From Streptomyces buecherae (GTDB taxonomy: Bacteria > Actinomycetota > Actinomycetes > Streptomycetales > Streptomycetaceae): a stretch of 64,000 nt of DNA. Positions within the stretch are counted from its first letter, which is position 1. Every line of letters starts with the position of its first letter. A program made the position numbers and the translations under genes. The stretch is from positions 248,001-312,000 of the forward strand of contig NZ_CP060404.1 in assembly GCF_014295035.1 (NCBI RefSeq), given 5' to 3'. The notes below the pieces were generated by a model, which did not search any database, had not been told where the DNA came from, and worked only from the letters and a program-made list of their open reading frames with translations. Below, piece by piece: positions 16,549-25,332 of the stretch.

Positions 16549-17457
16549 TCACCGGTTGACCAGCGGTCCCAGTTCCTGGGCCAGGGCGATGGTGAGGGCG
16601 CGGAAGACGCGTACCTCCGGGTTGGCGTCGTTGGCCCGGACAGCGAGGCAACTGCTCTCCCACGGCGCGTCGAGTACCGGCACGTACACGGCGCCCGGCC
16701 ATCCGTAGTACCGCGCGAACGACTTGAGCCCCGAGCCGGCCGCGCGCCCGGTGATGACTCCGGTCAGCACCTCCTGCGGGGTGAGCGCGAAGTCCCTGCT
16801 GCGGCGCTGCGCCTCGTCGTTGAAGTAGAGGTAGTCGGCGAAGGGGCGCGGGGTGTGCGACGGCAGTCGGAAGAAGGGCAGGTCCGCGATGTCCGCGACG
16901 CGCACGCCGCTCGCGCGGGCGTCCGCCAGCGGTGACGCCTCGGGGACGACCACGATCCGCTGCTCGGTGGTCAGGACGTCGGCCGTGACCCGCTCGTCGT
17001 CCGGCATGGGGCGTACGAACGCCACGTCCACGCTGTCCTCGATCAGCGCCGTGACGTGCTCGGTGAAGTCGAGTTGCCGCAGTTCGACGGGGACTTCGGG
17101 CCGGGCGCGCCGGTAGGCGTTGATCGCGGCCGGCGTCAGCTCCGCCGAGCCGTGGCCCATGATCCCCACCCGGAGCGGGCGGACGACGTCGGCCTCCTTG
17201 TCCTGGACCAGTTCGGCCATGTCGTCCATGGCGGCGTTCGCCGCGGCGAGCAGCCCGCGGGCGTGGCCGACCAGCCGGGCGCCGGCCGGGGTCAGGGAGA
17301 CCGGGTTGCGGTGCAGCAGCCGGGTCCCCACCTCGCTCTCCAGGCGCCGCACGTGCTGGGTGACGGCGGGCGGGGAGAGGAAGAGCCGGGCCGCGGCTCT
17401 TCCGAAATGTCCCTCCTCGACAACCGCCAGGAACGACGACAGCAGGCGAAGGTCCAT
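16549..17457 (-). CDS. LysR-family transcriptional regulator
   Basis: A 302-residue LTTR. The N-terminal winged helix-turn-helix (MDLRLLSSFLAVVEEGHFGRAAARLFLSPPAVTQHVRRLESEVGTRLL) is followed by the two-lobed effector domain from about residue 90. ATG at 17457 matches the usual LTTR N-terminus; an in-frame ATG 12 bases upstream is possible. It is divergent from an MFS transporter gene, with a perfect palindrome in the 100-base gap. The classic arrangement suggests that it controls the transporter and itself. The effector is unknown. Confidence 0.93.
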   Translation of the reverse strand: MDLRLLSSFLAVVEEGHFGRAAARLFLSPPAVTQHVRRLESEVGTRLLHRNPVSLTPAGARLVGHARGLLAAANAAMDDMAELVQDKEADVVRPLRVGIMGHGSAELTPAAINAYRRARPEVPVELRQLDFTEHVTALIEDSVDVAFVRPMPDDERVTADVLTTEQRIVVVPEASPLADARASGVRVADIADLPFFRLPSHTPRPFADYLYFNDEAQRRSRDFALTPQEVLTGVITGRAAGSGLKSFARYYGWPGAVYVPVLDAPWESSCLAVRANDANPEVRVFRALTIALAQELGPLVNR

Positions 17458-17495
17458 ACCGGCAACCATAGAGAGGTCCCGGTGCGCGCGACGAC

Positions 17496-17520
17496 CCGCC
17501 TTCACCATTCGTGAAGGCGG
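17496..17520. promoter_or_regulatory. Perfect 10-base inverted repeat, LysR operator candidate
   Basis: CCGCCTTCAC (17496-17505) and GTGAAGGCGG (17511-17520) are exact reverse complements around CATTC. The inner part contains the LTTR signature T-N11-A. It lies between the divergent LysR gene (start 17457) and MFS gene (start 17558). Confidence 0.75.
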
Positions 17521-17557
17521 GCGGCACGAACGCACGCGCACCCGTACAACTGAGCGC

Positions 17558-18838
17558 ATGAGCGCCACCACACATCACGACAAGACGCGCGGCCGATGGC
17601 GGTCGCCGCGTCCCGCGCGGCCGGGCACGGCGCCGCGCTATGGGCTGCGTACGGCCTGGGTCATGATGGCCTCGGGCTGGAGCGCCAACCAGTTCTCCGC
17701 GCTGCTCGGCGCCTACCGCTCCAACCTGGGACTGTCCGAGTCCACCGTGACGGGCCTGTTCGCCGTGTACGTCGTCGGCCTGGTGCCGGGGCTGCTCGTC
17801 GGCGGGCCGCTCGCCGACCGCCACGGGCGCCGCCCGGTGGCGCTGGTCGCGCTGGGGGTCAACCTGGCCTCGTCCGTCTTCCTCATGGTCGGCAGCGCCG
17901 CGCACTGGCTGTTGCTGCCGGGCCGGTTCCTCACCGGTGTGGGGGCCGGGGCGCTCCTCGCGGCAGGCAGCGCGTGGGTCAAGGAGTTGTCGTCCCCGCC
18001 GTTCGTCGCCGAGGCGGCGCCGGCCGCGGCGGCCAAGCGCGCGGGCCTGTTCGTCTCGGCGGGCTTCGCCTCCGGCGGCCTGGTCGCCTCCATGATCGCG
18101 CAGTGGGCGCCGCACCCGCTGGTGACCGCCTACCTGCCGCACCTGGTGCTGGCCAGCGCGGCCGGCCTCGCCGCGCTGCCGGTCCCCGAGTCGCGGCAGC
18201 CGCGCACGGCGGCCACCGCGCAACCGACCGCGCCCGCCGCCACCGGGCCGGGCGCGCCCGCGCCGTCCACGTCCGCGTACGGGCGCCGGTTCCTGCGCAC
18301 CGTGGTGCCGCTGGCGCCCTGGGTGTTCGCGGCGCCCGCCATCGGCTTCGCCACGCTGCCCGGCCTGGTGGACGACGGGCTGTCCGGCTGGCAGACGGTG
18401 TACGCGGGCATCATGACGGCCGTCGTGCCGGGTGCCGGTCTCGTCGTGCAGCCGCTGGCCCGGCGGTTGGCCGCCCGCAGTCGGCTGGCCACCGCCGCCA
18501 TCGGGATGCTGGTCACGACGGTGGGCCTGGCGCTGGCGGCGCCGGCCGCCGCCCTGGAGCAACCCGCGCTCGCGCTGGTCTCGGGCGCGCTGCTCGGCGC
18601 CGGGTACGGGCTCGCGCTCACCTACGCCCTGACGGAGGTCGCGGCCCTGGCCCCGCCCGACCGGCTGGCCCGGCTCACGGCGTACTTCTGGACCACGGCC
18701 TACATCGGGATGTTCACGCCGTACGTGATCGCGCTGCTGTCCGGCACGTTCGGGATGACCACGCTGCTGCTGACGGGCGCGGTGCTGGCGGTGGTGACGT
18801 GCGTGGGGTTGCTCTGGCTCAACCGCGACGAGGAGTGA
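17558..18838 (+). CDS. Major facilitator superfamily transporter
   Basis: A 426-residue integral membrane protein with about twelve hydrophobic segments. The MFS signature GGPLADRHGRRPVALVALG lies between helices 2 and 3, and there is a long Pro/Ala/Thr-rich cytoplasmic loop between helices 6 and 7 (about residues 215-245). ATG at 17558 is the first Met after the LysR palindrome. No clear Shine-Dalgarno is present, so the message may be leaderless. It is probably a drug or metabolite exporter controlled by the adjacent LysR protein. The substrate cannot be read from the sequence. Confidence 0.9.
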   Translation: MSATTHHDKTRGRWRSPRPARPGTAPRYGLRTAWVMMASGWSANQFSALLGAYRSNLGLSESTVTGLFAVYVVGLVPGLLVGGPLADRHGRRPVALVALGVNLASSVFLMVGSAAHWLLLPGRFLTGVGAGALLAAGSAWVKELSSPPFVAEAAPAAAAKRAGLFVSAGFASGGLVASMIAQWAPHPLVTAYLPHLVLASAAGLAALPVPESRQPRTAATAQPTAPAATGPGAPAPSTSAYGRRFLRTVVPLAPWVFAAPAIGFATLPGLVDDGLSGWQTVYAGIMTAVVPGAGLVVQPLARRLAARSRLATAAIGMLVTTVGLALAAPAAALEQPALALVSGALLGAGYGLALTYALTEVAALAPPDRLARLTAYFWTTAYIGMFTPYVIALLSGTFGMTTLLLTGAVLAVVTCVGLLWLNRDEE

Positions 18839-19003
18839 GGGTGCCTCAGCGGGCGCGCGGCGGGTGACACGGCCGCCGCGGAGGTCGCGGGCGTTGGGGC
18901 TGGGCTCCGGCGCCCGCGCCGCGCGTGCGGGCGGTGGCGAACCCGTGGGCGACCGGGCCGGCGGCGGTATTCTTGGCCGGCCCACACACAGAGGAGCACG
19001 CCG

Positions 19004-19954
19004 ATGACCCAGCCCCCCAACGAGCCACCGCACGGCGGCTTCGGCGCGCCCCCTCCCCCACCGCCGGACCCTCGGCAGAACCCCCAACAGCCCGCCGCGC
19101 GACCACCGCAGCCGGGCCACGAGTACGGCCAGCCGCCGGGCGCCCCCGCCTACGGCCAGCCGCCCGGTTACGGCCAGCCGCCGCAGGGCACACCGCAGGG
19201 CGGCCCGGCCTCACCGTACGGGCAGCCGCAGCCGGGGCCCTACGGAGCGCCGCAGCAGCCGGGCCCGTACGGGCAGCCCCAGCAGGCCCCCGGCCCCTAC
19301 CAACAGCCGGGCCCCTACGGCGCGCAGCAGCCCAATCCGTACGGGCAGCCGCAGCCGCCGTACGGCGGTTATCCGGCGCCGCCGGGCGGTGGGCGCGGCC
19401 AGCGCAGGACGGCGCTGATCGTCGGCGCGGTGGTCGCCGCGCTGCTGGTGATATCCGGTGGCGTCTACCTCGCCACCCGCGATGACGACGGCGACGGGAA
19501 GAAGCCGGTCGCGCAGCCCAGCACGGACGCCACGGCGACCGCGACCCCCAGCACGGAGCCGTCCGGGACCCCGACCGAGGCGCGGCCCAGCGACGACGCC
19601 TACCCGAGCCCGAGCGCGACGGACGTCCCCGACCTCGGCCCGACGGGCACGGGGATCGAGGGCGTGTGGCGTTCGTCCAAGGACGGCCGGATGCTCGCCA
19701 TGGCCAAGAGCACCCAGAGCGGTGCGAACAGGGGCGGTGCCGCGTTGGTCAAGGGCGACCTGTCGTGCAAGGGGTTGCGTGAGGAGCGCACACCGGGGAA
19801 GACCTGGCGACTCGCGCTGTTGTGTGAGCGCGACGGCAAGCAGGACAAGAGCCTCGGCGGCGACGTCACGCTCAACGGCGACACGGTCACGGTGGACTGG
19901 GACAGCGAGGCGACCGAGACCTTCGACCGCTTCCAGGACTTGACCGGAAGCTGA
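19004..19954 (+). CDS. PYGQP-repeat single-pass membrane protein
   Basis: A 316-residue protein. Residues 1-130 are low-complexity Pro/Gln/Gly/Tyr with many PYGQP units (cytoplasmic side). They are followed by RRTALIVGAVVAALLVISGGVYLATRDDD (one transmembrane helix, about 134-157), a Thr/Ser/Pro-rich spacer and a small extracytoplasmic domain (about 215-316, TGIEGVWRSSKDGRMLAM...GDVTLNGDTVTVDWDSEATETF). This architecture is common among actinomycete surface proteins of unknown role. The start has GAGGAG nearby upstream. It is a single gene. Confidence 0.85.
   Translation: MTQPPNEPPHGGFGAPPPPPPDPRQNPQQPAARPPQPGHEYGQPPGAPAYGQPPGYGQPPQGTPQGGPASPYGQPQPGPYGAPQQPGPYGQPQQAPGPYQQPGPYGAQQPNPYGQPQPPYGGYPAPPGGGRGQRRTALIVGAVVAALLVISGGVYLATRDDDGDGKKPVAQPSTDATATATPSTEPSGTPTEARPSDDAYPSPSATDVPDLGPTGTGIEGVWRSSKDGRMLAMAKSTQSGANRGGAALVKGDLSCKGLREERTPGKTWRLALLCERDGKQDKSLGGDVTLNGDTVTVDWDSEATETFDRFQDLTGS
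19115..19370. repeat. Degenerate coding repeat (TACGGCCAGCCGCC-like units)
   Basis: Many imperfect copies of a short unit encoding YGQPP or PYGQP lie in the N-terminal part of the 19004 gene. The repeat is within a coding region and is in frame. Confidence 0.7.
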
Positions 19955-20527
19955 CGCAACCCCCTGGCCACGGCCCGTCGGTGCCCCGCGCACCGGCGGG
20001 CCGTTCCGCTGCCGGCCGCACCGCCGTCGCCCCGCCCGGTCGCGGCCCCGCGCGGCCGGGTTTTCACAGCCGCGCCCGGCCCCGGGGTCGGCGGCGTGCG
20101 CCGCCCCGCTCCCGGCCCGACCTCGCACGGCGGGGGCCGGGCCGCGCTTTCCGCCCGCGCCTGCCGAGGCTTTCGACCGCCGCCCGTCGCGTGCGCGCGG
20201 GGCCCCGTGCGAATGACGGGGCCGCGGCGGTCAAGGGCGCGAAAGGTGTTTGCCCTTCAACGAAAGCCACCCGACGTCGCATATGCCAAACACATAATTC
20301 GCGTCAGCTTATGACAGCCAAGCCGGATCGGACCGTACCAACTGCCCCTTGCCGGCCGGTAACTGGCGGGAAACCAGCGCATTCCGGTGACCCGTTTCCG
20401 TCCGTTGTGATGCTGAGTAAGGTGTGGCCTCTGCCGCCCGTCGAACCGGTGCGATTTCGGGTCCGAATTCGGCGCGAGCGGCGGGGAGCGGGTGGGTGGC
20501 GTCGTCGATGAGGAACGGCAGGGGAGC
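19955..20527. other. 573-base non-coding region
   Basis: The first 100 bases hold a terminator-like hairpin. The middle (20230-20330) is notably AT-richer than the surroundings, with CATATG and TAATTC runs, and probably holds the promoter of the 20528 gene. No small ORF with a ribosome site stands out. Confidence 0.5.
20043..20064 (+). terminator. Rho-independent terminator with T-run
   Basis: CGGCC (20043-20047) pairs with GGCCG (20054-20058) around six bases and is followed by GGTTTT. It lies about 90 bases downstream of the 19004 gene. Confidence 0.5.
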
Positions 20528-21484
20528 ATGTCCGCGGGCGCGTTCGAGGGGCAGTACGTGTGGCATCCGGCGGCCGACGACCGCGAACTCGCCAACGCCT
20601 GTGTGGACGTTCGGGCGGGGCGCTACTGGAGCGCGCGCGAGGTACTCAGGGACGCCCGCGACGACTTCGGGCTGCGCGCCCACCGCTCGCTCGTCCTGGC
20701 CTCCGAGGCGGCCGACTCCGACCTGACGGAGCGCTGGTTGACCGAGGAGCCCGGCCCCGAGGCGGCGTTACTGTGGGCCCGGGTGGCGGTGTTACGCGCC
20801 GCGCGGGCCGCCGACGGCAACGATCGCAGGGCCATCGCGCTCGACCGCATCGCCACCGCCGCGTGCGAGCGGGCCGCCGAGATGGCCCCGCACGACCCCA
20901 CGCCCTGGACCGCCCTCCTGGGCCTCGCCCACCTGCACCAGGCGCGCGACCCCGCGCCGCGCGGCCTGCTCACCGCTCCCCCGGGCCCCTGGTACCTGTT
21001 CGCCCGCATCCTGCGGCTCGACCCCTGGCACCGCGAGGCCCACCACCGGTTCCTGGCCTTCTTCTTCACCCGCAACGGCGGCTCGGCCAACGCCGCCTGG
21101 GACGTGGCGGCCTTCCTCGGACAACGCGCGCCCGCCTCGTCGGCGCTGCGCCTGTTGCCGCTGGTCACCCTGGCGGAGGGACACGACCCGGACTCCCCGC
21201 TGGCGGACCGGGTCTGGGAGGAGCCGCAGTGGAGAACCACCGCCCTCAGCGTCTACCAGTACTGGTTCCCGCACGCGGCGACCTACCGCTTCACGCCCGT
21301 CCTCGACCTGGCCTACCTGGCCCACGCGCTCTTCATGGCCGGGCGGGCGTTCGAGGCCCGGGCCGTCCTCACGGCCATGGGGCCCTACGCCTCGCGCATG
21401 CCGTGGAGCCTGTTCGGCGATCCGGAAACACACCTCACCCGGGCCCGGCGGCACTGTGGCCTGCCGGTGCCCGGCGCGCCCTGA
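20528..21484 (+). CDS. Hypothetical helical-repeat-like protein with two TTA codons
   Basis: A 318-residue soluble protein rich in Ala/Leu/Arg helices, resembling TPR-like repeats (for example ACVDVRAGRYWSAREVLRDA, AACERAAEMAPHDPTPWTALLGLAHLHQA, ALFMAGRAFEARAVLTAMG). No catalytic motif was recognised. ATG at 20528 has GGGGAG just upstream. Two in-frame TTA codons occur at 20768-20770 (residue 81) and 20792-20794 (residue 89). Since TTA is read only by the bldA tRNA in streptomycetes, expression is probably restricted to late development. It lies upstream of a permease gene with an 82-base gap. Function unknown. Confidence 0.8.
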   Translation: MSAGAFEGQYVWHPAADDRELANACVDVRAGRYWSAREVLRDARDDFGLRAHRSLVLASEAADSDLTERWLTEEPGPEAALLWARVAVLRAARAADGNDRRAIALDRIATAACERAAEMAPHDPTPWTALLGLAHLHQARDPAPRGLLTAPPGPWYLFARILRLDPWHREAHHRFLAFFFTRNGGSANAAWDVAAFLGQRAPASSALRLLPLVTLAEGHDPDSPLADRVWEEPQWRTTALSVYQYWFPHAATYRFTPVLDLAYLAHALFMAGRAFEARAVLTAMGPYASRMPWSLFGDPETHLTRARRHCGLPVPGAP

Positions 21485-21566
21485 GCGACCCCGGCGCATT
21501 CGCCGCGCGGCGCACCACTCACCTTGCGGCGAGGTATTTCTCCTCTCCCCCAGAAAGGTCGCTGTT

Positions 21567-23105
21567 GTGTCAGAACCCGCATTTCTCGCTCGTACGAAAA
21601 TGCGCCGACCGGCACCCCCGGAACCCTTTGACGACGATGCGACGCTGCATGCGATGGGATATCCGCGCAAGCTGACCCGACGCTTTCGGGCCTTCGATAA
21701 CTTCGCGATATCGTTCACCATCATCAACATCATCTCGGGCATCTTCTCGTCGTTCGGTTTCGGCATGGCCGCCGGCGGGCCGCGCGTTCTCGTGTTCGGC
21801 TGGATCGCGGTCTCCGTCATGGTGCTCTTCGTGGGAGCCTCGATGGCCGAGATCGCCTCCGCGTATCCGACGAGCGGCGCGCTCTACTTCTCCGCGGGAA
21901 AACTCGCCAAGCGCCACCGCGGGGCCTGGTCCTGGTACACGGGCTGGTTGAACTTCGTCGGCCAGGTCGGCGGAACCGCGGCGACCGGTTACGCGGCGGC
22001 GACCTTCATCCAGGCGTTCCTGGCGATGCAGTGGCCCTCGTACCAGGTGACGGAGCAGCGCACGGTGCTGATCACCGCCGTCATCCTGCTGGTGCAGGCG
22101 CTGGCCAACACGTACACGGTGCACCTGGTGGCCGTCATGAACCGGATCTCGGTGTGGTGGCTGCTGGTCGGGATGGTCGTGATCGTCGTCGTCCTCGCGG
22201 TGGAGCCCTCGCACCACCAGTCGGCCTCGTTCGTCACGCATTTCGTCAACGACACGGGATTCACCAACGCGCTGTACGGCGGAATGCTCGGCCTCCTGGT
22301 GACCAGTTGGACCTTCACCGGATTCGACGGCAGTTTCCACATGTCCGAGGAGACGGTGCGGGCGACCGTCAATGCGCCACGGGGCATCATGCGGGCCATC
22401 GGCTACTCCGCGGTGACCGGTCTGATCCTCATGCTCGCGCTGGTGTACGCGATCCGTGACTACGACAAGGAGGCGGGGGCGGCGGCACCGCCGGTGCAGA
22501 TCCTTGTGGACGCGTTGGGCACCAGCACGGCCAAGGTGTTGTTGCTCATCGTGATCGGAGCGATGCTCTTCTGTGGCCTGGCCAACATGACCAGTAACAC
22601 CCGCCAGATCTTCGCGTTCTCCCGGGACGGCGCGATGCCCGGCTCCCGGTGGTGGCACTCGGTCTCGCCGCGCACCCGCACCCCCGTCAAGGCCGTGTGG
22701 CTGGCCGCCGCCTGCTCGTTGGTCCTCGTCATCCCCGGCTGGTGGTCGCACACGGCCTTCACGGCGGTCGTCAGCGTCAACGTGGTCGGCCTCTTCCTCT
22801 CCTACGCGGTGCCGATCTTCCTGCGGCTGCGGCTCGACGACTTCCAGCCCGGGCCCTGGCACCTGGGCCGGTGGGGCAAGGTGGTCGGGCGGGTCGCGGT
22901 GACCTGGATCGTGATCAGCAGCGTGCTCTTCATGCTGCCGCACGCCTCCCCCATCACGGCGACTTCCTTCAACTACGCCCCCATCGCCCTCGCCGTGGTG
23001 CTCCTGATCGCTACGGTGTGGTGGTTCGCCAGTGCCCGCCGCCGCTTCCAGGGCCCGGTCAGCTACGGCCGCCCCGACGAAGTCGCCGCCATGGACCTGA
23101 TCTGA
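21567..23105 (+). CDS. APC-superfamily amino acid permease
   Basis: A 512-residue membrane transporter with about twelve helices. The N-terminal region (RAFDNFAISFTIINIISGIFSSFGFGMAAGGPRVLVFGW) and GASMAEIASAYPTSGALYFSAG are typical of the GABA/choline-type BAT branch of APC permeases. SNTRQIFAFSRDGAMPGSRWW is also family-typical. GTG at 21567 is chosen from the conserved N-terminus, with AAAGG about ten bases upstream. It probably imports an amino acid or amine by proton symport; the exact substrate is undetermined. A GNAT gene follows 61 bases downstream, perhaps in the same transcript. Confidence 0.92.
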   Translation: MSEPAFLARTKMRRPAPPEPFDDDATLHAMGYPRKLTRRFRAFDNFAISFTIINIISGIFSSFGFGMAAGGPRVLVFGWIAVSVMVLFVGASMAEIASAYPTSGALYFSAGKLAKRHRGAWSWYTGWLNFVGQVGGTAATGYAAATFIQAFLAMQWPSYQVTEQRTVLITAVILLVQALANTYTVHLVAVMNRISVWWLLVGMVVIVVVLAVEPSHHQSASFVTHFVNDTGFTNALYGGMLGLLVTSWTFTGFDGSFHMSEETVRATVNAPRGIMRAIGYSAVTGLILMLALVYAIRDYDKEAGAAAPPVQILVDALGTSTAKVLLLIVIGAMLFCGLANMTSNTRQIFAFSRDGAMPGSRWWHSVSPRTRTPVKAVWLAAACSLVLVIPGWWSHTAFTAVVSVNVVGLFLSYAVPIFLRLRLDDFQPGPWHLGRWGKVVGRVAVTWIVISSVLFMLPHASPITATSFNYAPIALAVVLLIATVWWFASARRRFQGPVSYGRPDEVAAMDLI

Positions 23106-23166
23106 GCCGCGTGACCACCGGCCGCCCAGCACGGCCGACTCTCCACGGGAAGGGACACCCAGCACG

Positions 23167-24096
23167 ATGGACCCGCTCGACACAGCACGCCCCGAAGAGG
23201 CCCAGGGCCCGGACCCGGTGGGCGCCGGGACGCCGCCGGCCCCGCACGACGTCGCCCGACTGAGCGTGGCCAGCGCCTCGTTGACGGACTGGTACCAGGT
23301 GGCCGAGTGGGCGGCGGCCGAGGGATGGAACCCGGGGCATCGGGACGCGGACTGCTTCCACGCCACCGACCCGGCCGGCTTCTTCGTCGGGCGTCTCGAC
23401 GGAGAGCCCGTCTCGGCGGTCTCGGTCGTCAACTACTCCGACGCCTACGCCTTCCTCGGCTTCTACCTGGTCCACCCCGACCACCGGCGCCGCGGGCTCG
23501 GCCTGGCCACCTGGCGGGCCGCGATGCCGCACGCCGGGAACCGGCTGGTCGGCCTGGACGCGGTGCCCGCGCAGGAGGCCACCTACCGGCGCTCGGGGTT
23601 CACCGCCGTGTACCGAACGACCCGCTACGCGGGCGTGCCCGAGCGCGCGCCGGCGTCCGACGCCGAGGTCGTGCCGGTCGGCCGCGACCACGTCGCGGCC
23701 ATCTCCGGCTACGACCGCGCGTGCTTCCCCACCGAGCGGGGCGCCTTCGTGGAGCGCTGGTTGACGACCGACGGGCACGCCGCGTACGTCTGGCTGAACC
23801 GTGGGCACGTCGCCGGCTACGGAGTGATCCGGCCCGCCCACGACGGCCGGCGCATCGGGCCGCTGTTCGCCGACAGCCGGCGGGGCGCCGAGGCGCTGTT
23901 CGACGCGCTCGCCTCCCACCTCGACCCGGGCGAGAGGGTCTACGTGGACGTGCCGGACCCGCAGTCGGAGGCCGGCGCGCTGATGGCCGCGCGCGGGCTG
24001 CGGCCGGACTCGGTGACCGCCCGGATGTACACCGGGCCGGCGCCGGAGACCGCGATGGCCGCCACGTACGCGGTCACCAGCCTCGAACTCGGCTGA
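23167..24096 (+). CDS. GNAT-family N-acetyltransferase (double-domain)
   Basis: A 309-residue protein. The first GNAT domain lies at about residues 30-150, with the acetyl-CoA loop HPDHRRRGLGLATWRAAM. A second divergent domain of the Acetyltransf_18 type lies at about 165-300 (GYDRACFPTERGAFVERWL). ATG at 23167 follows GGGAAGGGA. It probably acetylates a small amine or amino acid. Proximity to the permease suggests, but does not prove, a shared substrate. It ends at a strong terminator shared with the convergent endonuclease gene. Confidence 0.88.
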   Translation: MDPLDTARPEEAQGPDPVGAGTPPAPHDVARLSVASASLTDWYQVAEWAAAEGWNPGHRDADCFHATDPAGFFVGRLDGEPVSAVSVVNYSDAYAFLGFYLVHPDHRRRGLGLATWRAAMPHAGNRLVGLDAVPAQEATYRRSGFTAVYRTTRYAGVPERAPASDAEVVPVGRDHVAAISGYDRACFPTERGAFVERWLTTDGHAAYVWLNRGHVAGYGVIRPAHDGRRIGPLFADSRRGAEALFDALASHLDPGERVYVDVPDPQSEAGALMAARGLRPDSVTARMYTGPAPETAMAATYAVTSLELG

Positions 24097-24115
24097 CCCG
24101 CACCAGCACGCGCGA

Positions 24116-24142
24116 GGCGCCCCGGCCGGTGGCCGGGGCGCC
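24116..24142. terminator. Perfect 12-base stem-loop, bidirectional terminator
   Basis: GGCGCCCCGGCC (24116-24127) and GGCCGGGGCGCC (24131-24142) pair perfectly around a GGT loop. The hairpin lies between the convergent GNAT and endonuclease genes. Confidence 0.75.
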
Positions 24143-24176
24143 CGCACGCGCGAGGGCGTGCGCCGGTGCTACCCGG

Positions 24177-25022
24177 TCACTTCCAGATCGCGTCCACCCA
24201 CTCGGGGTGGTCGATGAACGGGTTCCGGTTGTGCTGGTACTTGTCGAATATGACCTGGTTGCGCCGCTTCTCGAAGTCGCTCGGGGCGTCCTCGGCGCTC
24301 CACTTCCTGAGCACGGACAGCCGGCCCAGGAACGGGTTGGAGCCGTTGCCCACCTTGTCGTTGACCTCCAGGTCGGCGAAGCCGTCCTCGCCCTCGTAGC
24401 GCACGGCCATGTAGAAGATCATGCGGGCCACGTCGCCCTTGACCTCGTCGCGCGGCTCGAAGGAGTCCTCGTCGGTCAGGTTGCCCGGCGCCTCCTCGAC
24501 CTCGCTGCCGCCGAGGTCGAAGTCCTTGCTGCCACGGGTGCTGTTGACCGACACGTCGGTCGGGCGCAGGTGGTGAATGTCGGTGCCAGGGCCGGTGGCG
24601 GTGCCGAAGTCGCCGTGCGACTTGGCCCACACGTGCTCGCGGTTCCACTGGTCGGCGCCGCCGCCGTTGGAGTCCTTGCTCTGCGAGCGGCCGGTGTAGA
24701 GCAGGACGACGTTGGCGGGGTTTGCCGGGTCCTCGTCGGTGGCCTTGAGCGCGTCCCAGACCTGGCTGTAGGAGAGCTTCTGGGTGTCGGTGCTGATGAT
24801 CTGGTGCAGCGCCGCCTTGAGCGGTTCGCCGGTCTTGCCTATCGCGTCCTCGTAGTACGTGTCGTCGTACGTCGTGTACGACGCCTGGACCTGCGTGGAC
24901 TGGTGGTCACCGCGCGTAGAACCCGCAGCGAGTGCCGGGTTCTGTGCGACGAGAGCCGCGAGGGCCACACCGGTCAGCAGGGGCAGCGTCGTCTGCCAGC
25001 GGGTGACTCGGCGGTAGCGCAT
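24177..25022 (-). CDS. Secreted endonuclease I (EndA/NucM family)
   Basis: A 281-residue exported nuclease. The N-terminal 32 residues form a signal peptide (TTLPLLTGVALAALVAQNPALAAG). The nuclease core carries the beta-beta-alpha-metal motif DQWNREHVWAKSHGDFG, followed by IHHLRPTDVSVNSTRG and ending in RRNQVIFDKYQHNRNPFIDHPEWV. Family members degrade DNA and RNA non-specifically outside the cell with Mg2+. ATG at 25022 has GGAGAGGAC upstream. It is a single gene; a role in nutrient recovery or defence is only inferred. Confidence 0.92.
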   Translation of the reverse strand: MRYRRVTRWQTTLPLLTGVALAALVAQNPALAAGSTRGDHQSTQVQASYTTYDDTYYEDAIGKTGEPLKAALHQIISTDTQKLSYSQVWDALKATDEDPANPANVVLLYTGRSQSKDSNGGGADQWNREHVWAKSHGDFGTATGPGTDIHHLRPTDVSVNSTRGSKDFDLGGSEVEEAPGNLTDEDSFEPRDEVKGDVARMIFYMAVRYEGEDGFADLEVNDKVGNGSNPFLGRLSVLRKWSAEDAPSDFEKRRNQVIFDKYQHNRNPFIDHPEWVDAIWK

Positions 25023-25332
25023 GGTCGGTGTCCTCTCCCCGGAGCCGGGACGGCCACCGCGTCAATCCCGCACGCCGCCACCGCCCAGGCGAACTGTCGT
25101 TCGGCCGCAGGCAGCGTGGCACGGGATCGATCAGGAGAGGTGAACACCGTGAACCGGTTCGGTGGAACCCCGCGGGCGGCCCGCTCCGTATGGGGACCTT
25201 TGGCGTGACTCGCCTGCCTCACCAGGGGCCGCCGCCCGTCCGCGACACGCGACCGCCGCCTGAGCGGGCGGCTCGGGCGGCGGCCGCGTGACGCGGGTGC
25301 CCGGGGAGCGCGTCCCCGAAGTCGACGGCGGC
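25023..25332. other. 310-base gap upstream of the endonuclease gene
   Basis: This gap holds the promoter side of the endonuclease gene and the downstream side of the MATE gene. A perfect GAACCGGTTC palindrome lies at 25151-25160, and GC-rich inverted segments near 25255-25290 could terminate the MATE transcript. No gene is seen. Confidence 0.45.

Noticed and set aside
19115..19370. Short repeats as a possible CRISPR or regulatory array
   Set aside because: They are in-frame PYGQP codons with no unique spacers.
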